DNA of 64,000 nt from Lithospermum erythrorhizon (taxonomy: Eukaryota > Streptophyta > Magnoliopsida > Boraginales > Boraginaceae), in contig JADFUC010002358.1 in the NCBI GenBank assembly GCA_019722365.1, positions 1,488,001 to 1,552,000 on the forward strand, given 5' to 3'. Under the pieces are notes generated by a model that was given only the letters and a program-made list of their open reading frames with translations, had not been told where the DNA came from and did no database searches. The first letter of the stretch is position 1. Every line of letters begins with the position of its first letter. Shown here piece after piece: positions 1 through 9,403 of the stretch. The position numbers and the translations under genes are program-made.

Positions 1-1248
1 GGAAGGGGATCCTCTGCCTAGTCGACCGAACTACAATACTACCACCAAAATCGATCATAATCACTCTAAACTCAACCGAGATGGCAGAGAAGGTTAAGTA
101 CAAAATATTAGTTACACATTATCTCTACCATTTATGATAAAGATGGAAATTTAAAGTGTTTTAAAAGTCCCACATCAAACAATTAGTAGAGTTTGATAGT
201 ATTTTTTTTAGTATAAATAAGTGTTTCTTTTGCGCCCAAAAGATCTTATATTTTATAAAGTACAATTTCTTTTTGGTCACTATCTTATTCGTTCTTTTCA
301 GTTGGTCACTTATCTTGTCACGATTTTTTATTTTAGTCACTGAAACTTATCTTTCTCGGATGGTCGCTTATCGACATTTTAACATCGAAAAACACATTTT
401 TGGTACAAAATGACTATTTTACTCCGACACTAAACTAAAGTTTAGAAATTACGTTTCACATAATTAAAATAGAGCGCCGCTTTATTATTTAACGCTTGTG
501 ACTATACTGCAACCCCCAGCAATTGCCCTTATGCATGCCGCCATCTCGCGACCCGCTCCCGACCATATGAGCAATGACCCTTCCCACGCCTTTGCGAGCC
601 CATAAAACGCGCTGCGACCTATAAAGCCCGTCGCGCCATTCGTTGCTTTTTAGCCATGTCCATTTCTTTCGAGTTGCGCTCAGATTTGCGCTTCCCAATC
701 ATTGTCGACGAGGTATTGATATTTATCGGAGGCGGTCAACCAATGAGTCGTCAGTGGCGTGAAATCCTGAAGAAAACAAAGTGAAAGGCTGAATTATAGA
801 TGGCAAAAAACTCTCACAGGCTTGAGAACACTTTTGATATAAGTAAACTTGAGGGTTAAATTCAGACTTGGAAATTCACCAGAACACAAAGTAGTTTTTT
901 TCAATTTTGAATATAGGTTGATCATAAATTTAGTAATGGGTGGTCTAGTTAAAACTCAAAAAAAGAAATGAAAAAACTTTATGAGTACTTCACTAGATTG
1001 TCTTATGCTTCTGATTTTTGTTATGAAGGAGGTGGATAATTGTGATTGTCTTCAAGGTATATAATTTAATTAATTTTTGAAATTTTGTTTCAAAATTACT
1101 ATAAGTATCATTATAGTCGGATCATTGAGTAGATGCGTGGGGGTATGAAATTAGAGTGGAGAGAGATGAAGGAGAGGAAGAGGCAGTGGTGGGGTGGGGG
1201 TCGGGGTAAGGTGGAGGTATTGGGTTGGTCAAAGTTTAGGGGTCAAAG
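1..1248. other. No gene recognised; diverged repeat-like DNA
   Basis: No open frame here looks like a gene. Positions 260-420 carry phrases of the 'ttggtcact' type repeated several times (near 274, 303, 335 and 361), as is common in old plant repeats. Positions 1133-1250 are unusually purine-rich on the plus strand. I see nothing that identifies a family. Confidence 0.5.
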
Positions 1249-1390
1249 TTTACAGGGAAGGGGAATGAGGGGTAGGGTGAGTGTGTTAAAGAAAAAAAGT
1301 TGTGGGGTTCTATTTTAATTATGTAAAATGTACCCCTAAACTTTAGTTTTAGTGTTAGGGCAAAATAATTATTTTGTGAAGAAATCGATA
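1249..1390. repeat. Direct repeat, left copy (partner at 2835-2975)
   Basis: This stretch aligns by eye with 2835-2975. Both run through a purine-rich start, 'gtgtgttaaagaa', 'ttctattttaatta' or a close variant, a 'taaaatgt' block, 'tttagttt' and 'gggacaaaataat' or similar. The copies are about 1.59 kb apart in the same orientation. They could be old terminal repeats of a retroelement or a dispersed repeat inserted twice. No clean TG/CA ends or target-site duplication were found. Confidence 0.55.
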
Positions 1391-1889
1391 GTATAGGAGC
1401 AGGGCCAATGCGCAGAAAGAGCATTATACTATAGGGACCCGACTAGAAAAGAAGCATTGATAGTATAAGGACCAAAAAGTAAATTATCCTATTTTATATA
1501 TTTTCACTCTTAAGGAATTATTTCCTAGGAATATCTTTGAAAGATATTTAGGTGGCTTATAGTTATCTGCGTGAAGTGTGCATAGCTTAGTAGTTTTCAT
1601 TATATCTACCAGCCGATATTTTGTTCAACTTTCCATATTTATCTCGTTGTGAAGTTATTGCTTAGCATAGTTATAATATTTTGTTATTCGAGGAATATAT
1701 TTCTCTTTCTGGCGATTCCATTGCGTCAACTTGAGTGTGAGCAAAGTTCACGAAGTCTTGTTGTCATCTGTGAAATTTTGAAAGCACACAGAGGTGGGCT
1801 TCGTGGGGTTAGCGGCGGTAGTACCGTTTCCTTAGAAGATATCTACTTGAGGTATGATATAGCGCGTGAAGGCTGCGTCTTGAGCAACG

Positions 1890-2345
1890 ATTGGAGCAAA
1901 TGGAGGGCGACTTGGGCAACATGGAACATCAAATTTCCATCCAAATTGTTTCAGGCGATGGAAGCGATAACTTTCAGCAGCTTACTGACGATGTTATCAA
2001 TAGGCAGTATTAGTAGCGAAATACTAAGAATCCTCAATTCGTAGATAATGGTAGATTCGATAATGATTTGAAAGTTCCATGACACCAAGTCGCCGTAATA
2101 GAGGGCGAGGGTTGGTCGAAGCTCGACCATCAATGATTTCGATAGATGAGAATCGGGCTTTAAACGACATCCCGGAGTTCGAGCCGCTTCAACTTAGATG
2201 ATCGTCGTTGTTATTGGATTCGGGTGTGGAATTTGATGATACTATATTCTTCTACGATCAAGATCCAATCTATGATTTATATGACGATGATTATAATTTA
2301 TTGAGTAGGAACGTTGATGAATTTCAAGGATTTATCGATTAAGCT
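1890..2345 (+). pseudogene. Decayed coding-like stretch, unknown protein
   Basis: Several plus-strand segments read as plausible protein but are joined only across stops and frame changes. The first, from about 1900, reads MEGDLGNMEHQISIQIVSGD and then meets two stops at about 2019. A second begins with the ATG near 2079 and continues through RPSMISIDENRALNDIPEFE to a TGA near 2200, where the same frame resumes as LLLDSGVEFDDTIFFYDQDP and an aspartate/tyrosine-rich run ending with a stop near 2340. The acidic composition and continuity argue for former coding sequence, perhaps an internal part of a transposon or a captured gene fragment. I do not recognise a domain. It lies between the two direct repeats, which suggests they belong to one element. 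Chance open frames in AT-rich DNA remain possible. Confidence 0.35.
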
Positions 2346-2834
2346 TCATCGGTGGCGTCGAATAAATTATCGATTGGAAATAAAAAGCGAAAATTTAATG
2401 TCATCTTTGGTTCTGCCGGAAAATCAAATGTTGAGGATCAAGACTAAGGAGGTTAACATTTTTGTGCAACGTGTATCTGATTATTCCTTGAACCCAAATT
2501 CAAATCGGAGTTTACTTGATATAAATGATCGATTAAATAGAAGGTGATTAGAAAAAAGATCAAAATTTTAAATATCCATTTATGACCCAAATTCAATATG
2601 ATTTAAGGTAAAAGAAACGGTTAAACATTAGTTGGTGATGAAATGGAACACATAAATTCAGAAAAAATCAAAACTTTGAGTACCCATTTGGATTTAATCT
2701 TGTTGAATTATTTTGTGATGGCCTTATTTGTTGATTTGGGTTTGCAAAAATTGAATCTTTTGGTTCAATTTGTGATTGGATCTTGGTTTTTTGATTGCTA
2801 TATTTATTCATTTCTGTATGACATGAAAGTTTAA

Positions 2835-2975
2835 GGAGGAGAGGTGGGGAAAGGAGTTAGGATGGATGTGTTAAAGAAGAAAAGTGTGAGGTTTTATTTT
2901 AATTATATAAAATGTGTCCTCTAGATTTTAGTTTAGTATTGGGACAAAATAATTTATTTTGTCTAGAAATGTGTT
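2835..2975. repeat. Direct repeat, right copy (partner at 1249-1390)
   Basis: Same orientation and similar order of blocks as 1249-1390, with scattered substitutions and small indels. It is followed by a short GC-richer tail at 2985-3080, unlike the surrounding AT-rich DNA. Confidence 0.55.
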
Positions 2976-3259
2976 TTTCTTTGTAAAATGGGGCTAGGGA
3001 CCAGTCCCAGCTTGATAAAAGTTTAGGCAATGCCATGGCCCGATAGTCGGGGCGCCGTAGAAAGTTATGCGATAGTATATAAGGGAAAAATCCCAATTAG
3101 CTATAAATTATAGGGGTATACTATTTTGCATTAAGTTATTATATTAATCATTAATGATCTTTCTTATATATTTAAAAAATTAATTAAATCATGCAATAAA
3201 TGGTTACATTGATCACATCTAGTGCAGAGTTCAGCATTTCATTTCTAAAAAAAATATGG

Positions 3260-3337
3260 TACTTCAATTCAAAAAAATCTTGCACTAGTTTGAAGATGGA
3301 TTACACATGCTACTTCAATTCAAAAAAATCTTGCACT
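3260..3337. repeat. Two copies of a 27-bp sequence, period 51
   Basis: A 27-bp string beginning 'tacttcaattcaaaaaa' occurs at 3260-3286 and again, identical, at 3311-3337. This is a recent local tandem duplication. The surrounding 3.1-4.5 kb shows no gene. Confidence 0.85.
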
Positions 3338-3339
3338 TA

Positions 3340-4530
3340 GTTTGCTCCAAATCCATGTAACCCTGGATGATGAATGTTTGTCCAGCATGGAACCTAACTC
3401 ATCACTTCATTTTGATATAGTTAGAGTAATTCTTTCTAATTAGAATGAGTAATAAACTTTATAAAAATGAAAATATATAAAAGAATTGAAGAAGAAAATG
3501 GAATAGATCTAGAGATCCAATCAATAGGATGTTAACAATTAGTTTACGTAGTGTCGTGGTGACGATACACAATACGTAGTAGTATGTCCTTATTGGGAAA
3601 TCAATTTCTTCCAATAAATTAATAATAGTTCCAGTCGGATATTATCTCATACAAAGGACAATAATTGTACATATGCTCCAAAATATTCAGGTAGGAAAAA
3701 AGAAGAGAAAACAAGCACGCCTCTCTTTCTTTGTGTATAATCTGCTGAACTTCCTGATCGACATTAGCATAGTTTTGTCCCTGTTCTTCAAGTACAAAAC
3801 AATTAGGCCACATTGTTTTTGTATGAGGACTGATAATGACAATATCCTAATTTTTTACAAGAATCTTTAGTACTCATACCTTCCTATGTTTTTATATCCT
3901 CGGTATTTAATTATTCATTTCAATATTACTTTATTAAATAATATTTTATTATTTAAATTTAATTCGTACCTCAAAATTTAATTCTAGATGATGATCTCTA
4001 TCAAATTTAACGTCTGGAATGGACGAATGTCAATTTTTGATTAGAAATTAAAAACGGGGGAGCATTTAATAATATTGAATAATTCATGAGTCATTTGTCT
4101 GATTGTCTCGTTTTCAATATTTTGATGAATATATCCATTTTGAGTTAAATCGATTAAGACATTACAATTACAAATGAAAAAAGAAATCCTTTACAGCCTG
4201 TGATTATTTGGACAAGAGAAGCAGACAAATACGAGGTACGCCAATAATGAATTAATGATATATATAGTACGGTAACAAGGACCACTGATCGATATCTGAT
4301 GACTTATTTCATTTAATTATGATAAGTACGGACCCAAGAGTTCCAAATAATAACAATTTCGGTGTTTTTTCCTTTTCTTATTATTGGTCATTTCCTACGA
4401 GTTAGTTTAGTGATAATGTACATTTATTAATAAGCTAAGTATAACTCTATCAGGTGACAATTACATAGGAATGAGAGGATAGTATTATGAAAATTAAACA
4501 ATTATGCGTGAATATTAACAAAATAAAAAA
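3340..4530. other. No gene seen; AT-rich DNA
   Basis: Short open frames on both strands near 3620-3870 overlap each other, have no recognisable domain and look like chance frames. Nothing else is evident. Confidence 0.5.
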
Positions 4531-4533
4531 AAT

Positions 4534-4720
4534 GCTCTGGCAAACTATGATAAAATATAAAGGAAGAATTTATTGGAAGAATTTATTGAATAAATTAAAT
4601 AGTGTGTATTATTTATAGGCGCGTATACTTATAAGCATGAGTATCGCCAAAGTCACACCCAGATGCGGCCTGATCTTTGGGCCGGATTCGTCAATTCTTT
4701 CTAATCCTCCCTTGAGCTTG
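4534..4720 (-). mobile_element. Copia-type LTR fragment with PBS remnant (copy 1)
   Basis: At 4534 'gctctggcaaacta' resembles the reverse complement of a plant initiator-Met tRNA primer-binding site (gctctgatacca). Immediately after, at 4548, comes 'tgataaaatataaagg', which recurs at 5487 and 6316 and, diverged, at 7931. This is the 3' end of an LTR on the minus strand. The body includes 'gtgtgtattatttatag' shared with the 5487 copy. Only a fragment is recognisable and no ORF is associated. Confidence 0.6.
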
Positions 4721-5435
4721 GTAATTTGATAAAGGTACGAGTTTGCAACAATAATAATAGTTTAAAAAAGCATCGGCCGAAATCGTCGTAGGGGCCAAAT
4801 CAACAATGAAAATCTTCGCGGAAAACTAAAACATTGGTGGTGAAACGTTCTGAAAGCCAAACCATCGGCGGAAGAGCGTTCTAGAGTATAAAACATTGGC
4901 GTGAGATTCGCGAAAAAAAAACGATAGTCGAGAACGTGAATTCTTTTCGAGCATTAATCGATTTGAAAGCTTGAGAACGTTGCTTTTGAGCCACTTCAAA
5001 ATTCAGATGAATGAGAAATGCATTCTTTTCGGATTATAAATCAAAAGCTATATCGGCCCAGGAGCAGCCAATTCTTTTCGAGCCAAAATATAATTTGCAG
5101 CGTAAATGATAGCAAGCGATTCTTCAGTATTCGGAGTAGAATAAATTAATATTCTCCAATATGAAAAAGTCAATTACGAGAGCCCAACTAATATTACTCT
5201 AATTGGTCACAACACAACCAAAACCAATATCAATCATTCATTGACCAAAATATTGGACGAACGAGGAACTCAAATGATGGCCAGTCTTAGAGGTCGGTCG
5301 ATCCCTTTTTTCTAAACAAAAAATTAGCAGGCAACAAATGTATCCGAAAATTATGAAAAAAATATAATATATTAATGAAAAAAAAACAATTTAAGATTAA
5401 ACGAATGTCCGACAACGGGTAACTTTGTAAGCCAC

Positions 5436-5660
5436 CCGCCGGCGCAGCGGAAATAAAAATTTCAGGATCTTATGCTCTTGATATCATGATAAAATATAAA
5501 TGGAGAATTTATTGAATATAATTGATTGAATATAAATTATAATAGTGTGTATTATTTATAGACACATTAGATCTAAACCTAGAACACCTTCCGAGATACC
5601 TAGATGCAGTTCAATACTTGGATCGAACTCATCCATTACTCTAATAAAACATTTTTCTAA
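5436..5660 (-). mobile_element. Copia-type LTR fragment with PBS and leader (copy 2)
   Basis: This is the best-preserved of four copies. A GC-rich leader 'cacccgccggcgcagcgg' at about 5435 is followed by a PBS-like 'gctcttgatatca' at 5474-5486 and an LTR end beginning 'tgataaaatataaatgg' at 5487. Shared LTR text ('gtgtgtattatttatag', 'taaacctaga', 'cgagatac') links it to copies 1 and 3. The order leader, PBS, LTR on the plus strand means the element was transcribed from the minus strand. No internal coding region survives. Confidence 0.65.
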
Positions 5661-6315
5661 TATATTTTCTTGGGGTTTTAACAAAGTAAAGTTCTAATTA
5701 TATATTGATTTACATTTTATTCGTACATGTCGATCTACATGTTGATAAATTGGATGGAGAAGCCAAGTATTAAGTTTGATTTGGATGTTCTACATACAAG
5801 TGGAGGATATAGCCGGAGATGTTACTTTCGTTTGATTGTTGGAGAGTCGACGTTTCTTCTTCATATTATATGGATCAACTAGCTCGTAAAAAAAAGTAAA
5901 TGATCTTCACCTTATTATTATGATGACTAATTATATATATCCTGCATTAAATATTGTACTCATGCGGTGGAGGGATGAGGAGGAAGCGTGGGAGAGCGAT
6001 CGTCACCGCAAATTTTAAAATTGCATTTTCTTATTAAAATGAAATTTTCACCGAATTCGTTTATTAAAAAATTAAGTTGTCAGGCCCCTAGATTTTTTGT
6101 ATTATTTTGTTCATTTATATAATATTAGTACTTTGTCTTGCCTATATAAAATTAAGTAGTTAAAATCATTATTAAATCTATAAGCATAAATTTAGTGAAA
6201 GGTGGTAGCCGGCTCAAGTAATATAGAAATATGATGCTTGATATATTATACATTTGAACAATTCATTAAAAGACGAAGATAATTGAGAATAAAATGCATG
6301 TAATATTAAAATATT

Positions 6316-6480
6316 TGATAAAATATAAAGGGAGATTTTTATTGATGAATTCTTGAATATGAGCTCTGATATTGTATCTTATTTATACATACATTAAACC
6401 TAGAGTAGCCTCGAGATACATAATAAATGTGACCCGATACTTTAGCAGTGGGTTGTCGATCCTTATTCTTTCTAATCTGC
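6316..6480 (-). mobile_element. Copia-type LTR fragment (copy 3)
   Basis: Starts with 'tgataaaatataaaggga' and continues with 'tattgatgaattcttgaat', 'tcttatttatacat', 'taaacctagagtagcctcgagatac' spaced as in copy 2. The PBS side is not recognisable. The following ORF (6448-6873) probably lies in the LTR body or adjoining repeat. Confidence 0.55.
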
Positions 6481-6873
6481 TCCACTTGGCTTCATGATAA
6501 TTTGATAAAGAAAATTCATGAGTTTGGAACAATAACTCAAAATAATAAGAAAGAAAAAGAAGGACATAAAATCTGTTTGCTCCGCTTGGTGGCTACAGAG
6601 TCGAGACTTGCGACCCGTGAGAAATTACCATGCCAGATTATTTATGACAAGCGATCCGTTGTCAACTCTCCCAATTTGGATTGTTGGATCTATTGTGGGC
6701 CCGTCGTGTGTTGTGGGAAGTGGGCAGAAGGTCTTGTAATCGACTTTCCCATGTGTAATGGGGTGGGACACGAAGGGTCTTGGCGCGTCGCCTCCTTATC
6801 GTGCCGCCAGCAATCACGAATTATGAAAAGGAAAAGCGTCGATCGCCGTCAAGCGCTGATAACCAATAACTGA
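6448..6873 (+). CDS. Unrecognised 141-codon open frame, probably spurious
   Basis: This is the longest plus-strand frame in the first 10 kb. The translation contains several cysteines and tryptophans (about residues 80-120) but no domain I recognise. It starts inside an LTR-like repeat fragment. No TATA box, splice pattern or codon bias supports expression. A chance frame in a GC-richer repeat body is more likely than a gene. Confidence 0.12.
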   Translation: MGCRSLFFLICSTWLHDNLIKKIHEFGTITQNNKKEKEGHKICLLRLVATESRLATREKLPCQIIYDKRSVVNSPNLDCWIYCGPVVCCGKWAEGLVIDFPMCNGVGHEGSWRVASLSCRQQSRIMKRKSVDRRQALITNN

Positions 6874-6980
6874 TATGCTACTCTCGGATATCAATTTTCT
6901 CAAATTCCCTCCTACAAGTTGGAGGATGAAACTACGAAGAAGTAACCGCAACTTGAAACCACTCGTCGAATACTCTAATA

Positions 6981-7238
6981 CTTCCTCCGGTGACATTTAC
7001 TTGTCATTCTAGCTTGAAAAAATTGGATATATTTAATTGTCATGCTAGCATAAAAAGTTAATGTTTCACATTTTCAATGTTACTTTTGACTACTTGTTGT
7101 TATTAAATTATCAATCAATGATGATATAATTTTAATTAATTTATTAAATTCTACGTTTTATTTGCTTTTTGACTACTTTTCATTTTCTTAATTTGTGTAT
7201 ATTACTCTAGGATGACAAGTAAATGTCCTTTGAAAAAT
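6981..7238. mobile_element. Stowaway-like MITE
   Basis: The left end 'cttcctccggtgacatttac' continues to 'ttgtcattctag'. The right end carries 'ctaggatgacaagtaaatgt', so about 18 bp ('gacatttacttgtcat' and flank) form an inverted pair near 6991-7012 and 7208-7228. TA dinucleotides flank both sides (6979-6980 and 7239-7240). No coding capacity. The outermost bases match poorly, probably because a second MITE abuts it at the shared TA. Confidence 0.7.
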
Positions 7239-7240
7239 TA

Positions 7241-7467
7241 CTCCTCCCGATCCAAAACAATTGGCATTTAGCTTTTTGAAATTGAACTTGACCGTAAATT
7301 ATTAATTATTAATTATTTTAAAAATATAAAATTTATATAGTGGATTTGTCTTTTAAAATACTTTCATAATATTAATTTTTCATTTTTTTAATAATATAAT
7401 TAAGAATAATTGAAGATTAAAGATTCTGCCGATATGTGATAAAATTAATTGTTACGGATTGGATGGG
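7241..7467. mobile_element. Stowaway-like MITE (same family as 25583-25805)
   Basis: Starts 'ctcctcccgatccaaaacaa' and ends 'gttacggattggatggg', which is an imperfect inverted repeat, with TA at 7239-7240 and 7468-7469. The interior ('aaaatataaaatttatata', 'cttttaaaatact', 'gaagattaaagatt', 'gatatgtga') aligns along its length with 25583-25805. Length 227 bp, non-coding. Confidence 0.8.
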
Positions 7468-7585
7468 TAACAGATCTTCTAGCCTAAAGTTTTGCTGTCT
7501 CCCAAACACACCACATTGCTAATTTCAGAACTTCTCTTTTCTTCTTCTTTGATTCCATATATGAATTATTAATTGAATTCCTTGC
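7468..7585. repeat. Segment duplicated at about 8018-8118
   Basis: 'cagatcttctagcctaaag', 'cacattgctaattt', 'cttcttctttgattccatat' and 'gaattatt' are echoed in the same order at 8018-8118 with about one change every five to eight bases. The two copies are in the same orientation, about 550 bp apart. Confidence 0.6.
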
Positions 7586-7869
7586 TCCAGCAAATGCGTT
7601 CTCCCCTTCTGCTTTTATTTTTATTTTTATTTAATACAAGAAAAATACTTGACTGGACCGCAAGAACGATGGGCCATGTGGTAAACTTTGCATTATTCAA
7701 GAATAACAAAACTCCAACTCTCGTTGAGTAAAATCACGTAAAAGACGATCAAATTAAAAGGAAAAATCATGAATATGATGAAAATTAAAAGGAAAAAAAA
7801 AAAACAAATTGCACTGTTTATGATTTGGATAAACATAAAATAAATTAGAAAACGAAATATGAAAGTGTC

Positions 7870-8000
7870 CGGCAGGTGCACCCGCCAGAGCGGAAAGAAA
7901 ACATTAAACCGGGATCTTGGTACCGTCTCATGATGAAATATAGAGAGAAATAATTTATTAGAGTAATCCTCGAGTGAATATTAAGCTCACGAGTCCGGTC
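7870..8000 (-). mobile_element. Copia-type leader/LTR fragment (copy 4)
   Basis: 'caggtgcacccgccagagcgg' near 7873 matches the leader of copy 2, followed by 'gggatcttggtaccgtctca', a degenerate PBS, and 'tgatgaaatatagagag' at 7931. This makes four fragments of one family within 3.5 kb. The right limit is unclear because a separate duplicated segment begins near 8018. Confidence 0.55.
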
Positions 8001-8017
8001 CAAATCTTTAAAAAAAT

Positions 8018-8118
8018 AACGAATCTTGTAGCCTAGAGTTTTATTGTTTCGCAAATACATTACACGCCAATTCGAATCTTCACTTTCTTCTTCTTTAGTT
8101 CCCATATGAATTATCGCA
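8018..8118. repeat. Segment duplicated from about 7468-7585
   Basis: Diverged second copy of the 7468-7585 segment, again ending in 'cttcttctttagttcccatatgaatta'-like text. It follows directly after the copy-4 LTR fragment. Confidence 0.6.
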
Positions 8119-8604
8119 TTTCGGCCAATTCTTTTAATAATACTACTATTATTATACAATATATAAATAGATAAATAACTACTATGTAAATGATTTAAGA
8201 GAATATATTATTTCAATAAAAGAGAGGAATTACACATTATGATTGGCCTAACCCTCGGCATATTAATTAATATGCTTAGTTAAAACTTGATGGTGCTAAT
8301 CTCTTAAGGATATAAGATCATAAGATGCAAGCAGTATAACATCTCATGCTGAGCCGCAGAAATGTGGGCTCGTATAAGCTAAGCTAGCCACTGTTCTTGA
8401 CTTCATGCATGTTCATCAACTTACAACTACGTACTATGCTTATGTATGTTGTTGACTTTGATGTTGATCATCAATACTCCAGTAGATAAGCATAGGCTAT
8501 AACATTGCACCGCCTTCTGAGTGAGTTTACAACTCATTTCGTTTTTGTTTGATATTTCAACTAACCGTATCGAATAGATAATTGTTATTATGACGTTCGG
8601 TTAT

Positions 8605-8720
8605 AGTCTACTAGTCTAGTGGTAAATATACTAACATATTAAATCCTAAATAGTTTAGGTTCAAGTCTTGAGTTAAGCCCCTTAAAATTGTCGGATCAAA
8701 TGTATAATGTCTAAAAATTG
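8605..8720 (+). mobile_element. Possible SINE remnant (tRNA-like boxes)
   Basis: A box-A-like 'tagtctagtggtaa' at 8612 is followed about 40 bp later by a box-B-like 'ggttcaagtct' at 8658-8668, the spacing of a tRNA-derived promoter. The sequence between does not fold into a tRNA that I can see, and no poly(A) tail or target-site duplication is clear. Ancient SINE or chance. Confidence 0.35.
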
Positions 8721-8799
8721 CGCAATTCATTTTGAACCTCAAATATAAGCCATAAGGAATATCAATCTAGTGAATTAGGCCCATCCAAACATATGTCAC

Positions 8800-9400
8800 C
8801 AGTGGCAGTCACCACTCACCAGTCACCACTCACCAGATACCAAACTCTCATACTTGTTTGTTTTGAGATGTAAGCCTCAAGCCCCCAGGCAGCTAGGCCC
8901 CAAGGACCTGAACATCTCATGAAATCTATTGTAGGCCTAGACCCTGGTTAACCTTTTCCGAACTTCTATGGGCTTCCCCAAACTTTCAGATCTTGGGTAG
9001 GAGTGTAGGACTCATACGCGGGCCTACGTCTAAGGTCTAACAAGGTGGTGCAAATGTGCAATCCTACTATCAAAATTTTCTGGATTTTTTGCAAGTGATA
9101 CTTGAGTCTTGAGCTCTGCTATGGTATTTGGTTCAGTTTGCAAATTTGTGTTACTCTATTTGTTTTCCGCTTGAATTAAAATTTGATGTATTGTCATGAT
9201 ATAGGACTACATATATATGTTATTTGATGGAAGAACCTTACCCTTTATGACATGATATTAGCTATAGCTAGCTATCTATGGATGTTGGTTTCAACTGAGA
9301 AAGTGCTTACTTTCTATTGAAACTAATGGAAGTTCAACTTTGACAGAGGAGAATCAATCATTACATTCCATTGAGATTGAGCTCTAATGAACTTAAGAGT
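8800..9400. other. No gene recognised
   Basis: A 14-bp unit 'agtcaccactcacc' is repeated twice in tandem near 8807-8834. The rest is moderately GC-rich to 9060 and AT-rich after that, with no supported coding region. Confidence 0.5.
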
Positions 9401-9403
9401 TAA

